A DNA stretch of 64,000 nt, taken from NCBI RefSeq assembly GCF_003482105.1, contig NZ_QULM01000003.1, forward strand, positions 124,432 to 188,431, given 5' to 3'. A model generated the notes under the pieces. It saw only the letters and a program-made list of their open reading frames with translations. It was not told the origin of the DNA and ran no database searches. Shown piece after piece: positions 55,007 to 64,000 of the stretch. Each line of letters starts with the position of its first letter. Position 1 is the stretch's first letter. Source of the stretch: Coprococcus sp. OM04-5BH (lineage in GTDB: Bacteria; Bacillota; Clostridia; Lachnospirales; Lachnospiraceae). Both the position numbers and the translations under genes were made by a program.

Positions 55007-55036
55007 TTGCCAAATACCATAAAGTTGATATATAAT
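55007..55036 (+). promoter_or_regulatory. Possible promoter of the asp23-nusB group
   Basis: TTGCCA (55007-55012), 18 bases, TATAAT (55031-55036). It is placed 90 bases before the Asp23-family gene in an A+T-rich gap after spoIIIAH. No terminator of spoIIIA is visible apart from a TTTTT run at 55001-55005. Confidence 0.5.
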
Positions 55037-55125
55037 AATACTTTGAAGTGGTTTGAGTAAAAATAGAATAAACAGTGATAAGCTGATGTTCGAGAAAGAT
55101 ACTTATTATATACGGAGGTATAATT

Positions 55126-55509
55126 ATGAGTGAAGTAATAGAAGATGTATATGATATTAAAGAGGAAACTTCCTATGGACAGGTGCAGATAGCAGGTGAT
55201 GTGGTTGCTGTTATTGCAGGCATTGCAGCCAGTGAGGTTGATGGTGTGTATAAGCTTGCAGGAAACCTTTCAAATGAGATCGCCAGCAGGCTGGGAAGAA
55301 AAAATCCTGCAAAGGGAGTTAAGGTGGATCTTATTCCCGGAGAGGTCAGAGTAGATCTTGGTATAATAGTTTATTATGAGTACAAGATAAAGAAGGTTTC
55401 TGAGCAGGTTCAGGAAAAGGTTAAGCAGGCTATAGAAACAATGACAGGATTAAATGTTACTAAAGTAAATATAAGGGTGGCAGGCGTTAAGATGAACGAT
55501 GCCAATTAG
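55126..55509 (+). CDS. Asp23/Gls24 family protein
   Basis: The 127-residue protein is of the Asp23 family (DUF322): YGQVQIAGDVVAVIAGIAASEVDGVYKLAGN, KGVKVDLIPGEVRVDLGIIVYYEYKI, VQEKVKQAIETMTGLNVTKVNIRVAGV. Members include the staphylococcal alkaline shock protein and B. subtilis YqhY, which lies before nusB and affects fatty acid synthesis regulation. The same position before nusB here makes YqhY the likely counterpart. The ribosome site is GGAGG. Confidence 0.92.
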   Translation: MSEVIEDVYDIKEETSYGQVQIAGDVVAVIAGIAASEVDGVYKLAGNLSNEIASRLGRKNPAKGVKVDLIPGEVRVDLGIIVYYEYKIKKVSEQVQEKVKQAIETMTGLNVTKVNIRVAGVKMNDAN

Positions 55510-55518
55510 GATTAGATC

Positions 55519-55950
55519 ATGACTAGAAGAGAAATTAGAGAAAAAGTATTTAAGATATTATTTGCACTTCCGTTCAACAGTCCGGAAGAGATGGAAGAAC
55601 AGGTGGAGATGTCATTTGCCACTTATCCTGATGACGACGAGGAGGGAAGCATCCTTGATGCGTTGATGTATGAGGATAAGGACAAAGAGTATATCAAGAA
55701 GAGAGTTCTGGATATAACAGCCCATGTGGATGAGATCGACAAGATCATAGATGGAATATCAGAGGGCTGGAAGCTTAACCGTATAGGTAAGGCGGAGCTT
55801 GCAATCCTGAGGCTTGCCATTTACGAAATAAAATATGATGATGACATTCCTGAGAAGGTAGCTATAAATGAGGCTATTGAGCTTACCAAGTTATATTGTG
55901 ACGAAGAAGCAAGAAAGTTCATCAACGCATTACTTGGCAAGCTTGTATAA
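55519..55950 (+). CDS. nusB: NusB, transcription antitermination factor
   Basis: NusB binds boxA RNA with NusE and supports rRNA antitermination. The 143-residue all-helical protein starts TRREIREKVFKILFAL and ends with the family-typical LNRIGKAELAILRLAIYEIKYDDDIPEKVAINEAIELTKLYCDEEARKFINALLGKL. It starts nine bases after the asp23-type gene. Confidence 0.95.
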   Translation: MTRREIREKVFKILFALPFNSPEEMEEQVEMSFATYPDDDEEGSILDALMYEDKDKEYIKKRVLDITAHVDEIDKIIDGISEGWKLNRIGKAELAILRLAIYEIKYDDDIPEKVAINEAIELTKLYCDEEARKFINALLGKLV

Positions 55951-56031
55951 AGAAAAATAATACACAGCCGGCAGAAATGATGAGAAAAAGTTCATCAAAA
56001 CACTGCCTGACAGGCTGGTGTAAGGAGTACT

Positions 56032-57213
56032 ATGACAGAGTACACTGTAGGACAGGTAAACAGCTATATTAAGAATATGATGGCCACTGATCCATTCCTT
56101 GGCAATATATATGTTAAGGGCGAGGCTTCAAATGTTAAGTACCACAGCTCGGGACACATATACTTCTCCATTAAGGACGAGACAGGGGCGGTGGCATGCG
56201 TTATGTTCAGGAGTAATGCCATGACAGGGCTTGGCTTCCGTATGGAGAACGGACAGCAGATCATCGCCCACGGAAGCATTAATGTGTACGAAAGAGACGG
56301 CAGATATCAGCTCTATGTACAGGACATAAGGCTTGCAGGAACAGGCAGTCTGTATGAGGAATACGAGAGACTGAAGCAGAAGCTGTACGATCTGGGTGTG
56401 TTTGATTTTGAGATAAAGAAGGAGATTCCCCGCTATCCTAAGCGTGTGGGAATAGTGACTGCTGCCACCGGGGCAGCTATACAGGATATAAGGAATATTG
56501 CCCGGAGAAGAAATCCTTATGTACAGCTTATATTGTATCCGGCACTGGTTCAAGGTGACGGAGCGGCAAAGGATATTGCCAGAGGTATAGAAACTCTGGA
56601 TTCCATGAACGTAGATACTATTATCATCGGCCGTGGTGGCGGATCTATTGAAGACCTTTGGGCTTTCAATGAAGAGATTGTTGCCATGGCGATTTTCCAT
56701 GCCCGGACACCCATAATCTCAGGTACGGGACATGAGACAGACAATACTATAGCAGATTATGCGGCAGACAAACGTGCCCCAACACCTTCTGCGGCATGTG
56801 AGCTGGCAATACCTGATGTGATGACCACCGTAAGGAGATTTGAGGATGCGGAAAGATCCATCAACAGGCTGATGGGTTTTAAGGTCAGCCAGGCATTGGC
56901 AAGGCTTGACAGTGTAGAGGAGAAGCTAAGGATATTAAATCCGAAGCAGAAGCTTATTGATCACAGCATATATGTGGACAATCTTGCGGACAGGATCGGA
57001 AGAGCCATGAACATGTCATTAGACAGGAATAAGAACAGACTCAGGATACTGGCAAGCAGGATAAACGGACACTCTCCAAGTGCCAAGCTGATAGGCGGCT
57101 TTGGATATGTGGAGTGTGACGGTGAGCCGGTAAAGGAAGCGGAAGCGGTGAACTCCGGTGACAGGATCAGGATAACCATGTCTGACGGAAGCTTCGAGGC
57201 GGATGTTGTGTGA
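56032..57213 (+). CDS. xseA: Exodeoxyribonuclease VII large subunit
   Basis: XseA is the catalytic subunit of ExoVII, which degrades single-stranded DNA and acts in repair. The 393-residue product has the N-terminal OB fold (YTVGQVNSYIKNMMATDPFLGNIYVKGEASN, SGHIYFSIKDETGAVACVMF), the catalytic core PKRVGIVTAATGAAIQDI, GRGGGSIEDLWAFNEE, HETDNTIADYAADKRAPTPSAACEL, and a coiled-coil tail where the small subunits bind. The ribosome site AAGGAG precedes ATG 56032. Confidence 0.96.
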   Translation: MTEYTVGQVNSYIKNMMATDPFLGNIYVKGEASNVKYHSSGHIYFSIKDETGAVACVMFRSNAMTGLGFRMENGQQIIAHGSINVYERDGRYQLYVQDIRLAGTGSLYEEYERLKQKLYDLGVFDFEIKKEIPRYPKRVGIVTAATGAAIQDIRNIARRRNPYVQLILYPALVQGDGAAKDIARGIETLDSMNVDTIIIGRGGGSIEDLWAFNEEIVAMAIFHARTPIISGTGHETDNTIADYAADKRAPTPSAACELAIPDVMTTVRRFEDAERSINRLMGFKVSQALARLDSVEEKLRILNPKQKLIDHSIYVDNLADRIGRAMNMSLDRNKNRLRILASRINGHSPSAKLIGGFGYVECDGEPVKEAEAVNSGDRIRITMSDGSFEADVV

Positions 57214-57323
57214 TTTTTATAAATATATACAGATCGAAGTTTTGTAGGTAAAAACAAAGACCAGAAAATAACAATAATTCAGTAAATATTAATTTGACAG
57301 ATAATAACACAGGAAACGACAGC

Positions 57324-57587
57324 ATGGAAAATAATACAGAAATGAATATTATACAAACAAATAACACAGAAAAAGGTGACTCCACAGCAGAACGCTTCGA
57401 TCTTGAGGCGGCACTGGCAAGACTGGAGGATATTGCAGGTATCCTTGAGAAGCAGGACACACCTTTAAGGGATGCCCTTGATGTGTACAGTGAGGGTGTG
57501 AAGCTCATTAAGGAGTGCCGGGATAATCTTTGTGATGTGGAGAAGGAAATGATCGTCCTTAGCAAGGAGGGGGAAAATGACGTTTAG
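57324..57587 (+). CDS. xseB: Exodeoxyribonuclease VII small subunit
   Basis: ATG 57324 with AGGAAA seven bases upstream gives 87 residues; TTG 57294 would add ten. An Asn/Thr-rich head is followed by the helical family core FDLEAALARLEDIAGILEKQDTPLRDALDVYSEGVKLIKECRDNL. XseB coats the XseA coiled coils. Its end overlaps the ispA start by 11 bases, so the genes are coupled. Confidence 0.93.
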   Translation: MENNTEMNIIQTNNTEKGDSTAERFDLEAALARLEDIAGILEKQDTPLRDALDVYSEGVKLIKECRDNLCDVEKEMIVLSKEGENDV

Positions 57588-58464
57588 TGAAGAACTGAAG
57601 CAGAAGACCGCCCATGTGGAAGAGGTTATAACAGGCTTTCTTCCTGAGGGAGACGGTTTTAATGACACAGTGATAAAGGCAATGAAGTATTCCTTTATGG
57701 CAGGTGGCAAGAGACTCCGCCCTATGCTGATGGAGGAATGTTACCATATGTTCGGCGGAAGCGGCGATGCAGTACAACCATTTATGGCAGCTATTGAGAT
57801 GATACATACATATTCCCTTATACATGATGACCTTCCTGCTTTAGACAATGATGATCTGAGACGCGGAAGACCTACAAACCATAAGGTGTATGGCGAGGCA
57901 ATGGCTATCCTTGCGGGAGATGCACTGCTTAATTATGCCTATGAGACTGCTGCCGGGGCATTTGACAGTGAATGTAATATAAAGTATGCGGCAGCAGCCA
58001 TGAAGATACTTGCCCGTAAGCCCGGAATAAGCGGTATGCTTGGGGGTCAGGTGGCAGATGTGGAGCTTACAGGCAGCAGGTTAAGCGAAGAACAGCTCCA
58101 CTACATATATGAGAATAAGACAGGGGCACTTATAGAGGCTTCTATGATGATCGGAACAGTACTTGCCGGAGCAGAGGAGAGATATGTTGATATTATGGAA
58201 CAGATCGCTTCTGCGGTAGGTATAGCCTTCCAGATACAGGACGATATACTTGATGTTGTGGGAGATACAGAGGTTATAGGTAAGCCTGCCCATTCCGACA
58301 TGGATAACGGCAAGATTACTTACGTCACGATACATGGACTGGACAAGGCGGCAGAGGATGTGAAGAAGATTTCCGAACATGCTGTAGAGCTTCTTGACAG
58401 TCTGCCATATGAAAATAAATTCCTGAGGGAGCTTATATTATCCCTTATATCGAGAAATAAATAA
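57577..58464 (+). CDS. ispA: Polyprenyl diphosphate synthase (farnesyl/geranyl type)
   Basis: The enzyme condenses isopentenyl diphosphate with allylic diphosphates to make farnesyl (or geranylgeranyl) diphosphate for quinones and undecaprenyl lipid. The 295-residue protein shows GGKRLRPML, the first Asp-rich motif HDDLPALDNDDLRRG (about residues 83-97), and the second FQIQDDILDVVGD. Chain-length specificity cannot be fixed from sequence alone. Its location between xseB and dxs is the standard Firmicutes order. Confidence 0.93.
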   Translation: MTFSEELKQKTAHVEEVITGFLPEGDGFNDTVIKAMKYSFMAGGKRLRPMLMEECYHMFGGSGDAVQPFMAAIEMIHTYSLIHDDLPALDNDDLRRGRPTNHKVYGEAMAILAGDALLNYAYETAAGAFDSECNIKYAAAAMKILARKPGISGMLGGQVADVELTGSRLSEEQLHYIYENKTGALIEASMMIGTVLAGAEERYVDIMEQIASAVGIAFQIQDDILDVVGDTEVIGKPAHSDMDNGKITYVTIHGLDKAAEDVKKISEHAVELLDSLPYENKFLRELILSLISRNK

Positions 58465-58467
58465 GTT

Positions 58468-60345
58468 ATGATGAAATTACTTGATAGAATAAATAATCCA
58501 AATGACATAAAGCAACTCAGCCGTAAGGAGCTTAAGCCTCTGGCACAGGAGATACGTGAATTCCTTATAGAAAAGGTAAGCCATACAGGCGGTCATCTTG
58601 CGTCCAATCTTGGATGTGTGGAGATAACCATGGCACTTCACCGTGTAATGAATTTCCCTGAGGATAAGATCATATGGGATGTGGGACACCAGTCCTATGT
58701 CCATAAAATACTTACGGGCAGAAAAAACGAATTTGATACTTTGAGACAGTTGGGAGGGCTAAGTGGATTCCCGAAGACCTCCGAGAGTGACTGTGACGCA
58801 TTTAACACCGGACACAGCTCTACTTCCATGTCTGCGGCTCTTGGAATGGCGTGCGCAAGAGATATACGCGGGGAACATGAGAGGATAGCTGCGGTGATCG
58901 GAGACGGCTCATTTACAGGGGGACTTGTATACGAAGCCCTGAACAATATGGGCTCTAAGCAGTCAGGCTGTCTTATAGTTTTAAATGATAATGAAATGTC
59001 TATAGATGAGAATGTAGGTGGCATGTCCACTTACCTCAGCAGATTCAGAGTAGGACAGGCATACAATGAGATCAAGGGCACTGTGGAGAAGATACTTCTC
59101 CATATTCCGGTGGCAGGAGAGAAGCTTGCCAGGGGTGTTAAGCGTTCTAAGGATTCCATCAAGCAGATGCTTGTGCCGGGAATGTTCTTCGAGGATCTGG
59201 GAGTTACTTATATAGGACCTATAGACGGTCATGACATAGAACTTATGTCTGCAACCTTTGAGAAGGCTTTTCAGCTTGACAGACCTATAATCGTCCATGT
59301 AAAGACGGTTAAGGGTAAGGGGTACAAATGGTCAGAGAAGCACCCAAGCTATTTCCATGGTGTTGCTCCCTTTGATGTTGATACCGGCAAGGTTATAACA
59401 AAGAGCAGAAATAAGACCTATACAGGTATATTTGGCAGAAAGCTTGTGGAGCTGGCTGCGGAGAATAAAAACATTGTAGCCATAACAGCGGCTATGGCAC
59501 AGGGAACAGGACTTGCAAAATTTGCAGAGAAATATCCCGACAGATTTTTTGATGTGGGAATAGCAGAGGAACATGCTGTGACATTTGCAGCGGGACTTGC
59601 GGCAGCAGGAATGACACCGGTGGTTGCCATATATTCCTCGTTCCTACAGAGAGCCTATGACCAGATCCTGCATGATGTATGCCTGCAGAATCTTCATGTG
59701 GTGTTCGCCATAGACAGAGCGGGACTTGTAGGACCTGACGGAGAGACTCACCAGGGACTGTTTGACATTGCATATATGTCACAGATCCCGGGTATGACCA
59801 TAGTTTCCCCTAAGAACAGGTATGATCTTACGAGGCTTATGGAATGGGCTGTTTCCTATGACGGTCCTGTTGCCATAAGATATGCCAAGGGTGAGGCTTA
59901 CTATGGATTAAGCTCCATACAGGAGCCTGTAGTGTATGGCAAGAGTGAATATATAACCAGAGGAAGCGGTATTGCAGTTCTGGCGGTGGGACAGATGGTC
60001 TACGAGGCCGAGAAGCTGTATAACATATTCCTTGATGATAAGAAGGAGATCACAGTGGTAAATGCGAGATTTGTCAAGCCGGTGGATCACGAAATGATAG
60101 ACGAGCTTGTGAAGGAGCATGAGATACTTGTGGTCATGGAAGAGGGAATTAAACATGGTGGCTATGCCGCTGCTGTAGAGGAATATATAGCAGAGAAGGG
60201 TTACAGGATAAAGCTTGTGGTGGCAGCCGTGGATGATTGCTATGTAAAGCAGGGAAGCATAGCCGAACTGCGTAAGTTATGTAAACTAGATGCAGACTCT
60301 GTTTATGACAGGATAAAGCATGCTGAAATGGAGATAAAACTTTGA
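58468..60345 (+). CDS. dxs: 1-deoxy-D-xylulose-5-phosphate synthase
   Basis: Dxs is a thiamine-diphosphate enzyme joining pyruvate and glyceraldehyde 3-phosphate, the first step of the MEP isoprenoid pathway. The 625-residue product has GHQSYVHKILTGR, the ThDP/Mg site GDGSFTGGLVYEALNN with NDNEMSID, the transketolase-like centre (DVGIAEEHAVTFAAGLA) and the C-terminal domain. It follows ispA by three bases, so both isoprenoid genes are co-transcribed. Its stop overlaps the TTG start of tlyA (TTGA). Confidence 0.97.
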   Translation: MMKLLDRINNPNDIKQLSRKELKPLAQEIREFLIEKVSHTGGHLASNLGCVEITMALHRVMNFPEDKIIWDVGHQSYVHKILTGRKNEFDTLRQLGGLSGFPKTSESDCDAFNTGHSSTSMSAALGMACARDIRGEHERIAAVIGDGSFTGGLVYEALNNMGSKQSGCLIVLNDNEMSIDENVGGMSTYLSRFRVGQAYNEIKGTVEKILLHIPVAGEKLARGVKRSKDSIKQMLVPGMFFEDLGVTYIGPIDGHDIELMSATFEKAFQLDRPIIVHVKTVKGKGYKWSEKHPSYFHGVAPFDVDTGKVITKSRNKTYTGIFGRKLVELAAENKNIVAITAAMAQGTGLAKFAEKYPDRFFDVGIAEEHAVTFAAGLAAAGMTPVVAIYSSFLQRAYDQILHDVCLQNLHVVFAIDRAGLVGPDGETHQGLFDIAYMSQIPGMTIVSPKNRYDLTRLMEWAVSYDGPVAIRYAKGEAYYGLSSIQEPVVYGKSEYITRGSGIAVLAVGQMVYEAEKLYNIFLDDKKEITVVNARFVKPVDHEMIDELVKEHEILVVMEEGIKHGGYAAAVEEYIAEKGYRIKLVVAAVDDCYVKQGSIAELRKLCKLDADSVYDRIKHAEMEIKL

Positions 60346-61136
60346 AAGAGAGATTAGATGTACTTCTTGTTAAGAAGGGACTTGCTGAATCCCGGGAGAA
60401 AGCCAAGGCGATCATAATGTCCGGGATAGTATATGTGGATAACAACAAGGAAGATAAGGCAGGACAGACCTTTAATGAGGACGCACTTATAGAGGTCAGG
60501 GGCAATACCTTAAGGTATGTGAGCAGAGGCGGACTTAAGCTTGAGAAAGCCATGAACTGCTTCGGCGTTACCCTTGAGGGGAAGATAGCCATGGATGTGG
60601 GAGCTTCCACCGGAGGTTTCACAGACTGTATGCTGCAAAACGGTGCTGTGAAGGTTTATTCTGTAGATGTGGGACACGGACAGCTTGCCTGGAAGCTCAG
60701 AAATGATGAGCGGGTTGTGTGTATGGAGAAGACAAATATCCGTTATGTGACACCTGATGATGTGGCAGACAAGATAGATTTTGCTTCTATTGATGTGTCG
60801 TTTATATCACTTAAGAAGGTGCTCCCTGCGGTTTATGATCTTTTAACTGATGTGGGTGAGGTCGTGTGCCTTATAAAGCCACAATTTGAAGCAGGTCGTG
60901 AAAAGGTTGGCAAGAAGGGTGTAGTAAGAGAGCAGTCGGTCCATGTGGAGGTTGTGGATATGATAGTTTCATTTGCAAGGGAAATGGGATTTGTGACCCT
61001 TGACCTGTCATATTCCCCTATAAAGGGACCTGAGGGCAACATTGAATATCTGCTCTATATAACCAAGGATACCTCAAGAGAGGGCAGGGAATTTGATATA
61101 AATGCCCTTGTAAAGGAATCCCACGAGAAACTGTAG
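60342..61136 (+). CDS. tlyA: TlyA-family rRNA 2'-O-methyltransferase
   Basis: TlyA methylates ribose in 16S and/or 23S rRNA; in mycobacteria loss gives capreomycin resistance. TTG 60342, overlapping the dxs stop, gives 264 residues: S4 RNA-binding domain (RLDVLLVKKGLAESREKAKAIIMSGIVYV), then FtsJ-like methyltransferase with MDVGASTGGFTDCML, VYSVDVGHGQLAWKLR, and IKPQFEAGREKVGKKGVVR. The family is also called hemolysin A by an old name. The position between dxs and nadK is conserved. Confidence 0.94.
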   Translation: MKERLDVLLVKKGLAESREKAKAIIMSGIVYVDNNKEDKAGQTFNEDALIEVRGNTLRYVSRGGLKLEKAMNCFGVTLEGKIAMDVGASTGGFTDCMLQNGAVKVYSVDVGHGQLAWKLRNDERVVCMEKTNIRYVTPDDVADKIDFASIDVSFISLKKVLPAVYDLLTDVGEVVCLIKPQFEAGREKVGKKGVVREQSVHVEVVDMIVSFAREMGFVTLDLSYSPIKGPEGNIEYLLYITKDTSREGREFDINALVKESHEKL

Positions 61137-61173
61137 ATGATATATTTCCACTTTAGGTGGAATGGAGATTACT

Positions 61174-62031
61174 ATGAAGAACTTTCTGATGGTTGTTAAT
61201 CCATATAAGGATGATGAATCCACAATTTCAAGGCTGGTGGACAGTCAGATCAGGATACTGGGGGGCGATACCCTTATTACAGATGTGAGCACATTCTGTA
61301 ACAGTGACCATGACAGGATGAGTGAGATGACCGGTAAAATGGATTGCATACTGGTGCTTGGAGGGGACGGTACCCTTTTAAGTGTGGCGTCAGCCATTGA
61401 GGATATAGATATTCCGTTACTTGGCATAAATCTTGGAACAGTAGGCTTCCTAACAGAGGTGGAGCTTGTGGACATAGAGAGCGTGCTCTACAGGCTTGTA
61501 AATGATGATTACGCCATTGAAGAGCGCATGATGTTGGAAGGTATTGTGAAAAAGACCGATGGCAGTGAATACAGAAAGAGCGCATTAAATGATGTGGTGG
61601 TATCAAGAGCCGGATTTTCAAGAATCATTGGTCTTAATATGTACGCAGGAAACCACATGGTGGATACATATGAGGCTGACGGAGTTGTGGTGGCTACACC
61701 TACCGGGTCTACCGGATACAGCCTGTCCGCAGGAGGACCTATCGTAAGTCCGGGCGGCAGGGTCATAGTCATAACACCGGTTTCTCCACATTCCCTTACC
61801 GCCAAGAGTATAGTCATGTCCGGTGATGAGGAGATAAGGATAGAGATCGTTAAGAAGAGAAAGACCCAGGAGACGGAGGCCATCGTGGCATTTGACGGAG
61901 GCAGCGATATAGGACTTTCTGCAGGGGATGAGATATACATCAGAAGATCGGCAAATGTTACCAAGCTTATAAAGGCAACGGACAAGAATTTCTATGAGCT
62001 TCTCAGAAGCAAATTTGGGGGTGCGCAGTAG
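61174..62031 (+). CDS. nadK: NAD kinase
   Basis: NAD kinase makes NADP from NAD and ATP or polyphosphate. ATG 61174 (MKNFLMVVNPYKD) with TGGAGA five bases upstream gives 285 residues; ATG 61162 lies too close to its ribosome site. Seen: LVLGGDGTLLS (catalytic GGDGT), LGINLGTVGFLTEV, LNDVVVSR, TYEADGVVVATPTGSTGYSLSAGGPIVSP. The stop TAG overlaps the GTG of argR by one base. Confidence 0.96.
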   Translation: MKNFLMVVNPYKDDESTISRLVDSQIRILGGDTLITDVSTFCNSDHDRMSEMTGKMDCILVLGGDGTLLSVASAIEDIDIPLLGINLGTVGFLTEVELVDIESVLYRLVNDDYAIEERMMLEGIVKKTDGSEYRKSALNDVVVSRAGFSRIIGLNMYAGNHMVDTYEADGVVVATPTGSTGYSLSAGGPIVSPGGRVIVITPVSPHSLTAKSIVMSGDEEIRIEIVKKRKTQETEAIVAFDGGSDIGLSAGDEIYIRRSANVTKLIKATDKNFYELLRSKFGGAQ

Positions 62032-62480
62032 TGAAGCAGAGACGTCAGGCTAAGATAATAGAGATAGTTGAGAACAATGATATAGAAACCCAGGATGAGC
62101 TTCTGACGAAGCTTACGGAGGCGGGCTTTAACACTACTCAGGCCACCATATCAAGGGATATAAGGGATATAAATCTCACAAAGGTGTCAGTGGCAGGAGG
62201 CAGACAGAAGTATGCCCTTGGCAAAAGTGCCGGCAGGGAATCCATCAATTCCTATAAGCAGGTGCTTTCCACCTGTATATTGTCCATGGAGGCAGCGGAA
62301 AATCTCATAGTCATAAAGACTGTTTCGGGAATGGCGATGGCTGTGGGGGCAGCTCTTGACAATCTTTCCATTAATGGACTTATGGGCTGTATCGCCGGTG
62401 ATGATACCCTTTTTCTTGCAGTGCGTTCAAGGGAGCTTGTGAAATCTGTTATTACTACCATCGAAAGATACCAGAAATAA
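62031..62480 (+). CDS. argR: ArgR, arginine repressor
   Basis: GTG 62031, overlapping the nadK stop by one base, gives 149 residues. The N-terminal winged helix (KIIEIVENNDIETQDELLTKLTEAGFNTTQATISRDIRDINLTKV) is typical, and the C-terminal part GCIAGDDTLFLAVRS carries the GxxAGDDT arginine-binding and hexamer motif. ArgR represses arginine synthesis when arginine is high. It is usually found next to recN in Firmicutes, as here. Confidence 0.96.
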   Translation: MKQRRQAKIIEIVENNDIETQDELLTKLTEAGFNTTQATISRDIRDINLTKVSVAGGRQKYALGKSAGRESINSYKQVLSTCILSMEAAENLIVIKTVSGMAMAVGAALDNLSINGLMGCIAGDDTLFLAVRSRELVKSVITTIERYQK

Positions 62481-62489
62481 GGAGAATAA

Positions 62490-64000
62490 ATGCTATTAAA
62501 TGTACATATAAAGAATCTCGCCCTCATTGAGGACGCAGATATAACCTTCACCGACGGTCTGAATATACTGACCGGTGAAACCGGTGCCGGTAAATCCATA
62601 ATTATCGGTGCCCTTAAGATAGGAATGGGAGGAAGGCTTCCCAAGGATATGCTCAGAGATCCCTCGAAGGAAGGTCTGTGCCAACTCCTTTTCATTGTGA
62701 ATGATGAGCGGATTAAGGGGGCTCTTAAGGAGCTTGAGGTATATCCGTCTGAGGACGGAGAACTGATCATTTCCCGTAAGATCATGGGAAACAGAACCGT
62801 TAATACCATAAATGATGTGGCTGTTACGGCGGCGAAGCTCCGGGATGTGACCGCACTTTTAGTTGATATGCATGCCCAGCATGAGCAGCAGACCCTGCTT
62901 AAGAAGACTGAGCACTTAAACATACTGGATGCCTATGGCAAGAAGGTTCTTGATCCTTTAAAGGAGAATGTGAAGAAGGCGTATCACGCATATAAGGATA
63001 TAGAGGAGAAGCTTGCTTCGGCTACCATGGATGACAGCGACAGAAACAGGCGTCTTGAGTTCCTTAAGTACGAGGTGAATGAGATAGAGGCAGCAGCCTT
63101 AAGACCTGAAGAGGACGAAGAGGTTGAGCGACAGTATAACAGGATGACCAATGCCAGGGACATTGTAAGTGCCGCCGGCTCTGTATATGCCGAAACAGGA
63201 TATGAGGCTACGGATTCCGTTGGAAATAAGATAAGCAGGGCACTTAATTCCCTGAGGGCTGTGAAGGAGCTTGATCCGGAGCTTGAGAACATATATGGAC
63301 AGCTTGTTACGGTCGACTCACTTTTGAACGATTTCAATGTGGATATAAGTGACTATATCCAGGGCATGGAATTTGACAATGAAACCTTTGAGGAGGTTGT
63401 GAAGCGTCTTGATGTTATAAACAACATGAAGGGCAAATACGGAGACACCATATCTGTTATTCTTGAAGAGGCAGAAAAGAAGAAGCGGGAGATAGAGCAG
63501 CTTGAGCAGTATGACCGGTACATAGCAGAGCTTGAGAGCAGTCGTTCATCTGCCGAGGAGACCTTGAAGGCTTCAGCAGAGGAACTCAGTAAGGCGAGAA
63601 AGGCTGAGGCTGTGAAGTTATGTGACAGCATAAGGGGAGCACTGGCAGACTTAAGCTTCATGGAGGTTAAGTTTGACATGGTATTTGACAGGCTTTCATT
63701 CCCTTCTGCAAATGGTATTGATGATTGCTATTTCGTCATATCCACGAATGTAGGTGAGAAGCTCAGGCCTCTTTATGAGGTGGCATCAGGCGGTGAGCTT
63801 TCAAGGATAATGCTTGCTGTTAAGTCCTGTATGGCGTCCGAGGACAATATAGACACTCTTATATTTGACGAGATAGATGTGGGAATAAGCGGCATGGCAG
63901 CCCAGAAGGTGGCAGAGAAGATGAATGTCATAGCGGCAGCCCATCAGGTCATAAGCATAACCCACCTTCCACAGATAGCAGCCATGGCAGACAGCCATTA
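62490..64000 (+). CDS. recN: RecN, DNA repair ATPase (cut by the window end)
   Basis: RecN is an SMC-like ATPase that acts early in double-strand break repair. ATG 62490 with AAGGAG five bases upstream; the frame stays open to the end of the window, giving about 503 residues of the roughly 555 expected. Seen: MLLNVHIKNLALIEDADITF, Walker A TGETGAGKSIIIGAL, DMHAQHEQQTLL, a coiled-coil middle (about 160-390), signature ASGGELSRIMLAVKS, Walker B LIFDEIDVGISG, and ITHLPQIAAMAD. Only the extreme C-terminus is missing. Confidence 0.96.
   Translation, partial: MLLNVHIKNLALIEDADITFTDGLNILTGETGAGKSIIIGALKIGMGGRLPKDMLRDPSKEGLCQLLFIVNDERIKGALKELEVYPSEDGELIISRKIMGNRTVNTINDVAVTAAKLRDVTALLVDMHAQHEQQTLLKKTEHLNILDAYGKKVLDPLKENVKKAYHAYKDIEEKLASATMDDSDRNRRLEFLKYEVNEIEAAALRPEEDEEVERQYNRMTNARDIVSAAGSVYAETGYEATDSVGNKISRALNSLRAVKELDPELENIYGQLVTVDSLLNDFNVDISDYIQGMEFDNETFEEVVKRLDVINNMKGKYGDTISVILEEAEKKKREIEQLEQYDRYIAELESSRSSAEETLKASAEELSKARKAEAVKLCDSIRGALADLSFMEVKFDMVFDRLSFPSANGIDDCYFVISTNVGEKLRPLYEVASGGELSRIMLAVKSCMASEDNIDTLIFDEIDVGISGMAAQKVAEKMNVIAAAHQVISITHLPQIAAMADSH

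Overview
The window is one contiguous stretch of a low-to-mid G+C, endospore-forming Clostridia chromosome, most likely Lachnospiraceae. The evidence is the full spoIIIA operon, spoIIP, gpr and sigK, Firmicutes-type gene neighbourhoods (hrcA-grpE-dnaK-dnaJ behind a CIRCE operator; ireB-ruvX-DUF1292; xseA-xseB-ispA-dxs-tlyA-nadK-argR-recN), and AGGAGG-type ribosome binding sites. The genus cannot be fixed from sequence alone. I see no tRNA or rRNA gene, IS element, prophage or CRISPR array.

Layout. 1-6000: the end of an unknown gene, the spore protease gpr, spoIIP behind a sigma-E-like promoter, lepA and hemW. 6000-15100: the CIRCE-controlled heat-shock genes hrcA-grpE-dnaK-dnaJ, then prmA, rsmE, a cysteine desulfurase and thiI (protein, rRNA and tRNA modification). 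15100-24850: an HPr-like gene on the minus strand, mtaB, ireB-ruvX-DUF1292, RNase J, a YlbF-family protein, a membrane protein, an MltG-like fragment, trmR, trhP and a convergent sigK. 25000-44550: a type IV pilus locus with extension ATPase PilB, retraction ATPase PilT, platform PilC, major pilin PilA, a PilM-PilN fusion, PilO, four minor-pilin-like proteins (one of 943 residues) and a 2014-residue secreted protein, closed by a strong terminator. 44680-49450: an AroE-AroK fusion, a YfhO-family membrane protein and efp. 49500-55000: spoIIIAA to spoIIIAH. 55100-64000: an Asp23-family protein, nusB, xseA, xseB, ispA, dxs, tlyA, nadK, argR and recN, which runs off the end.

How the parts fit. Three sporulation blocks serve engulfment (spoIIP), the mother-cell/forespore feeding channel (spoIIIA) and late mother-cell transcription (sigK); gpr acts at germination. 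The pilus locus looks complete for assembly and retraction except for the prepilin peptidase, which is not here. Its unusual parts are a heavily structured region of about 500 bases between pilA and pilMN, and two very large surface proteins that could cap or decorate the fibre.

Most worth a second look: (1) the structured leader before pilMN; (2) the 2014-residue protein; (3) an apparent AUA start for spoIIIAB overlapping the spoIIIAA stop; (4) a hairpin between the only Shine-Dalgarno sequence and the ATG of ruvX; (5) two diverged copies of a small hairpin-forming intergenic repeat, one inside the spoIIIA operon; (6) an HPr-like protein that keeps the regulatory serine but lacks the catalytic histidine.
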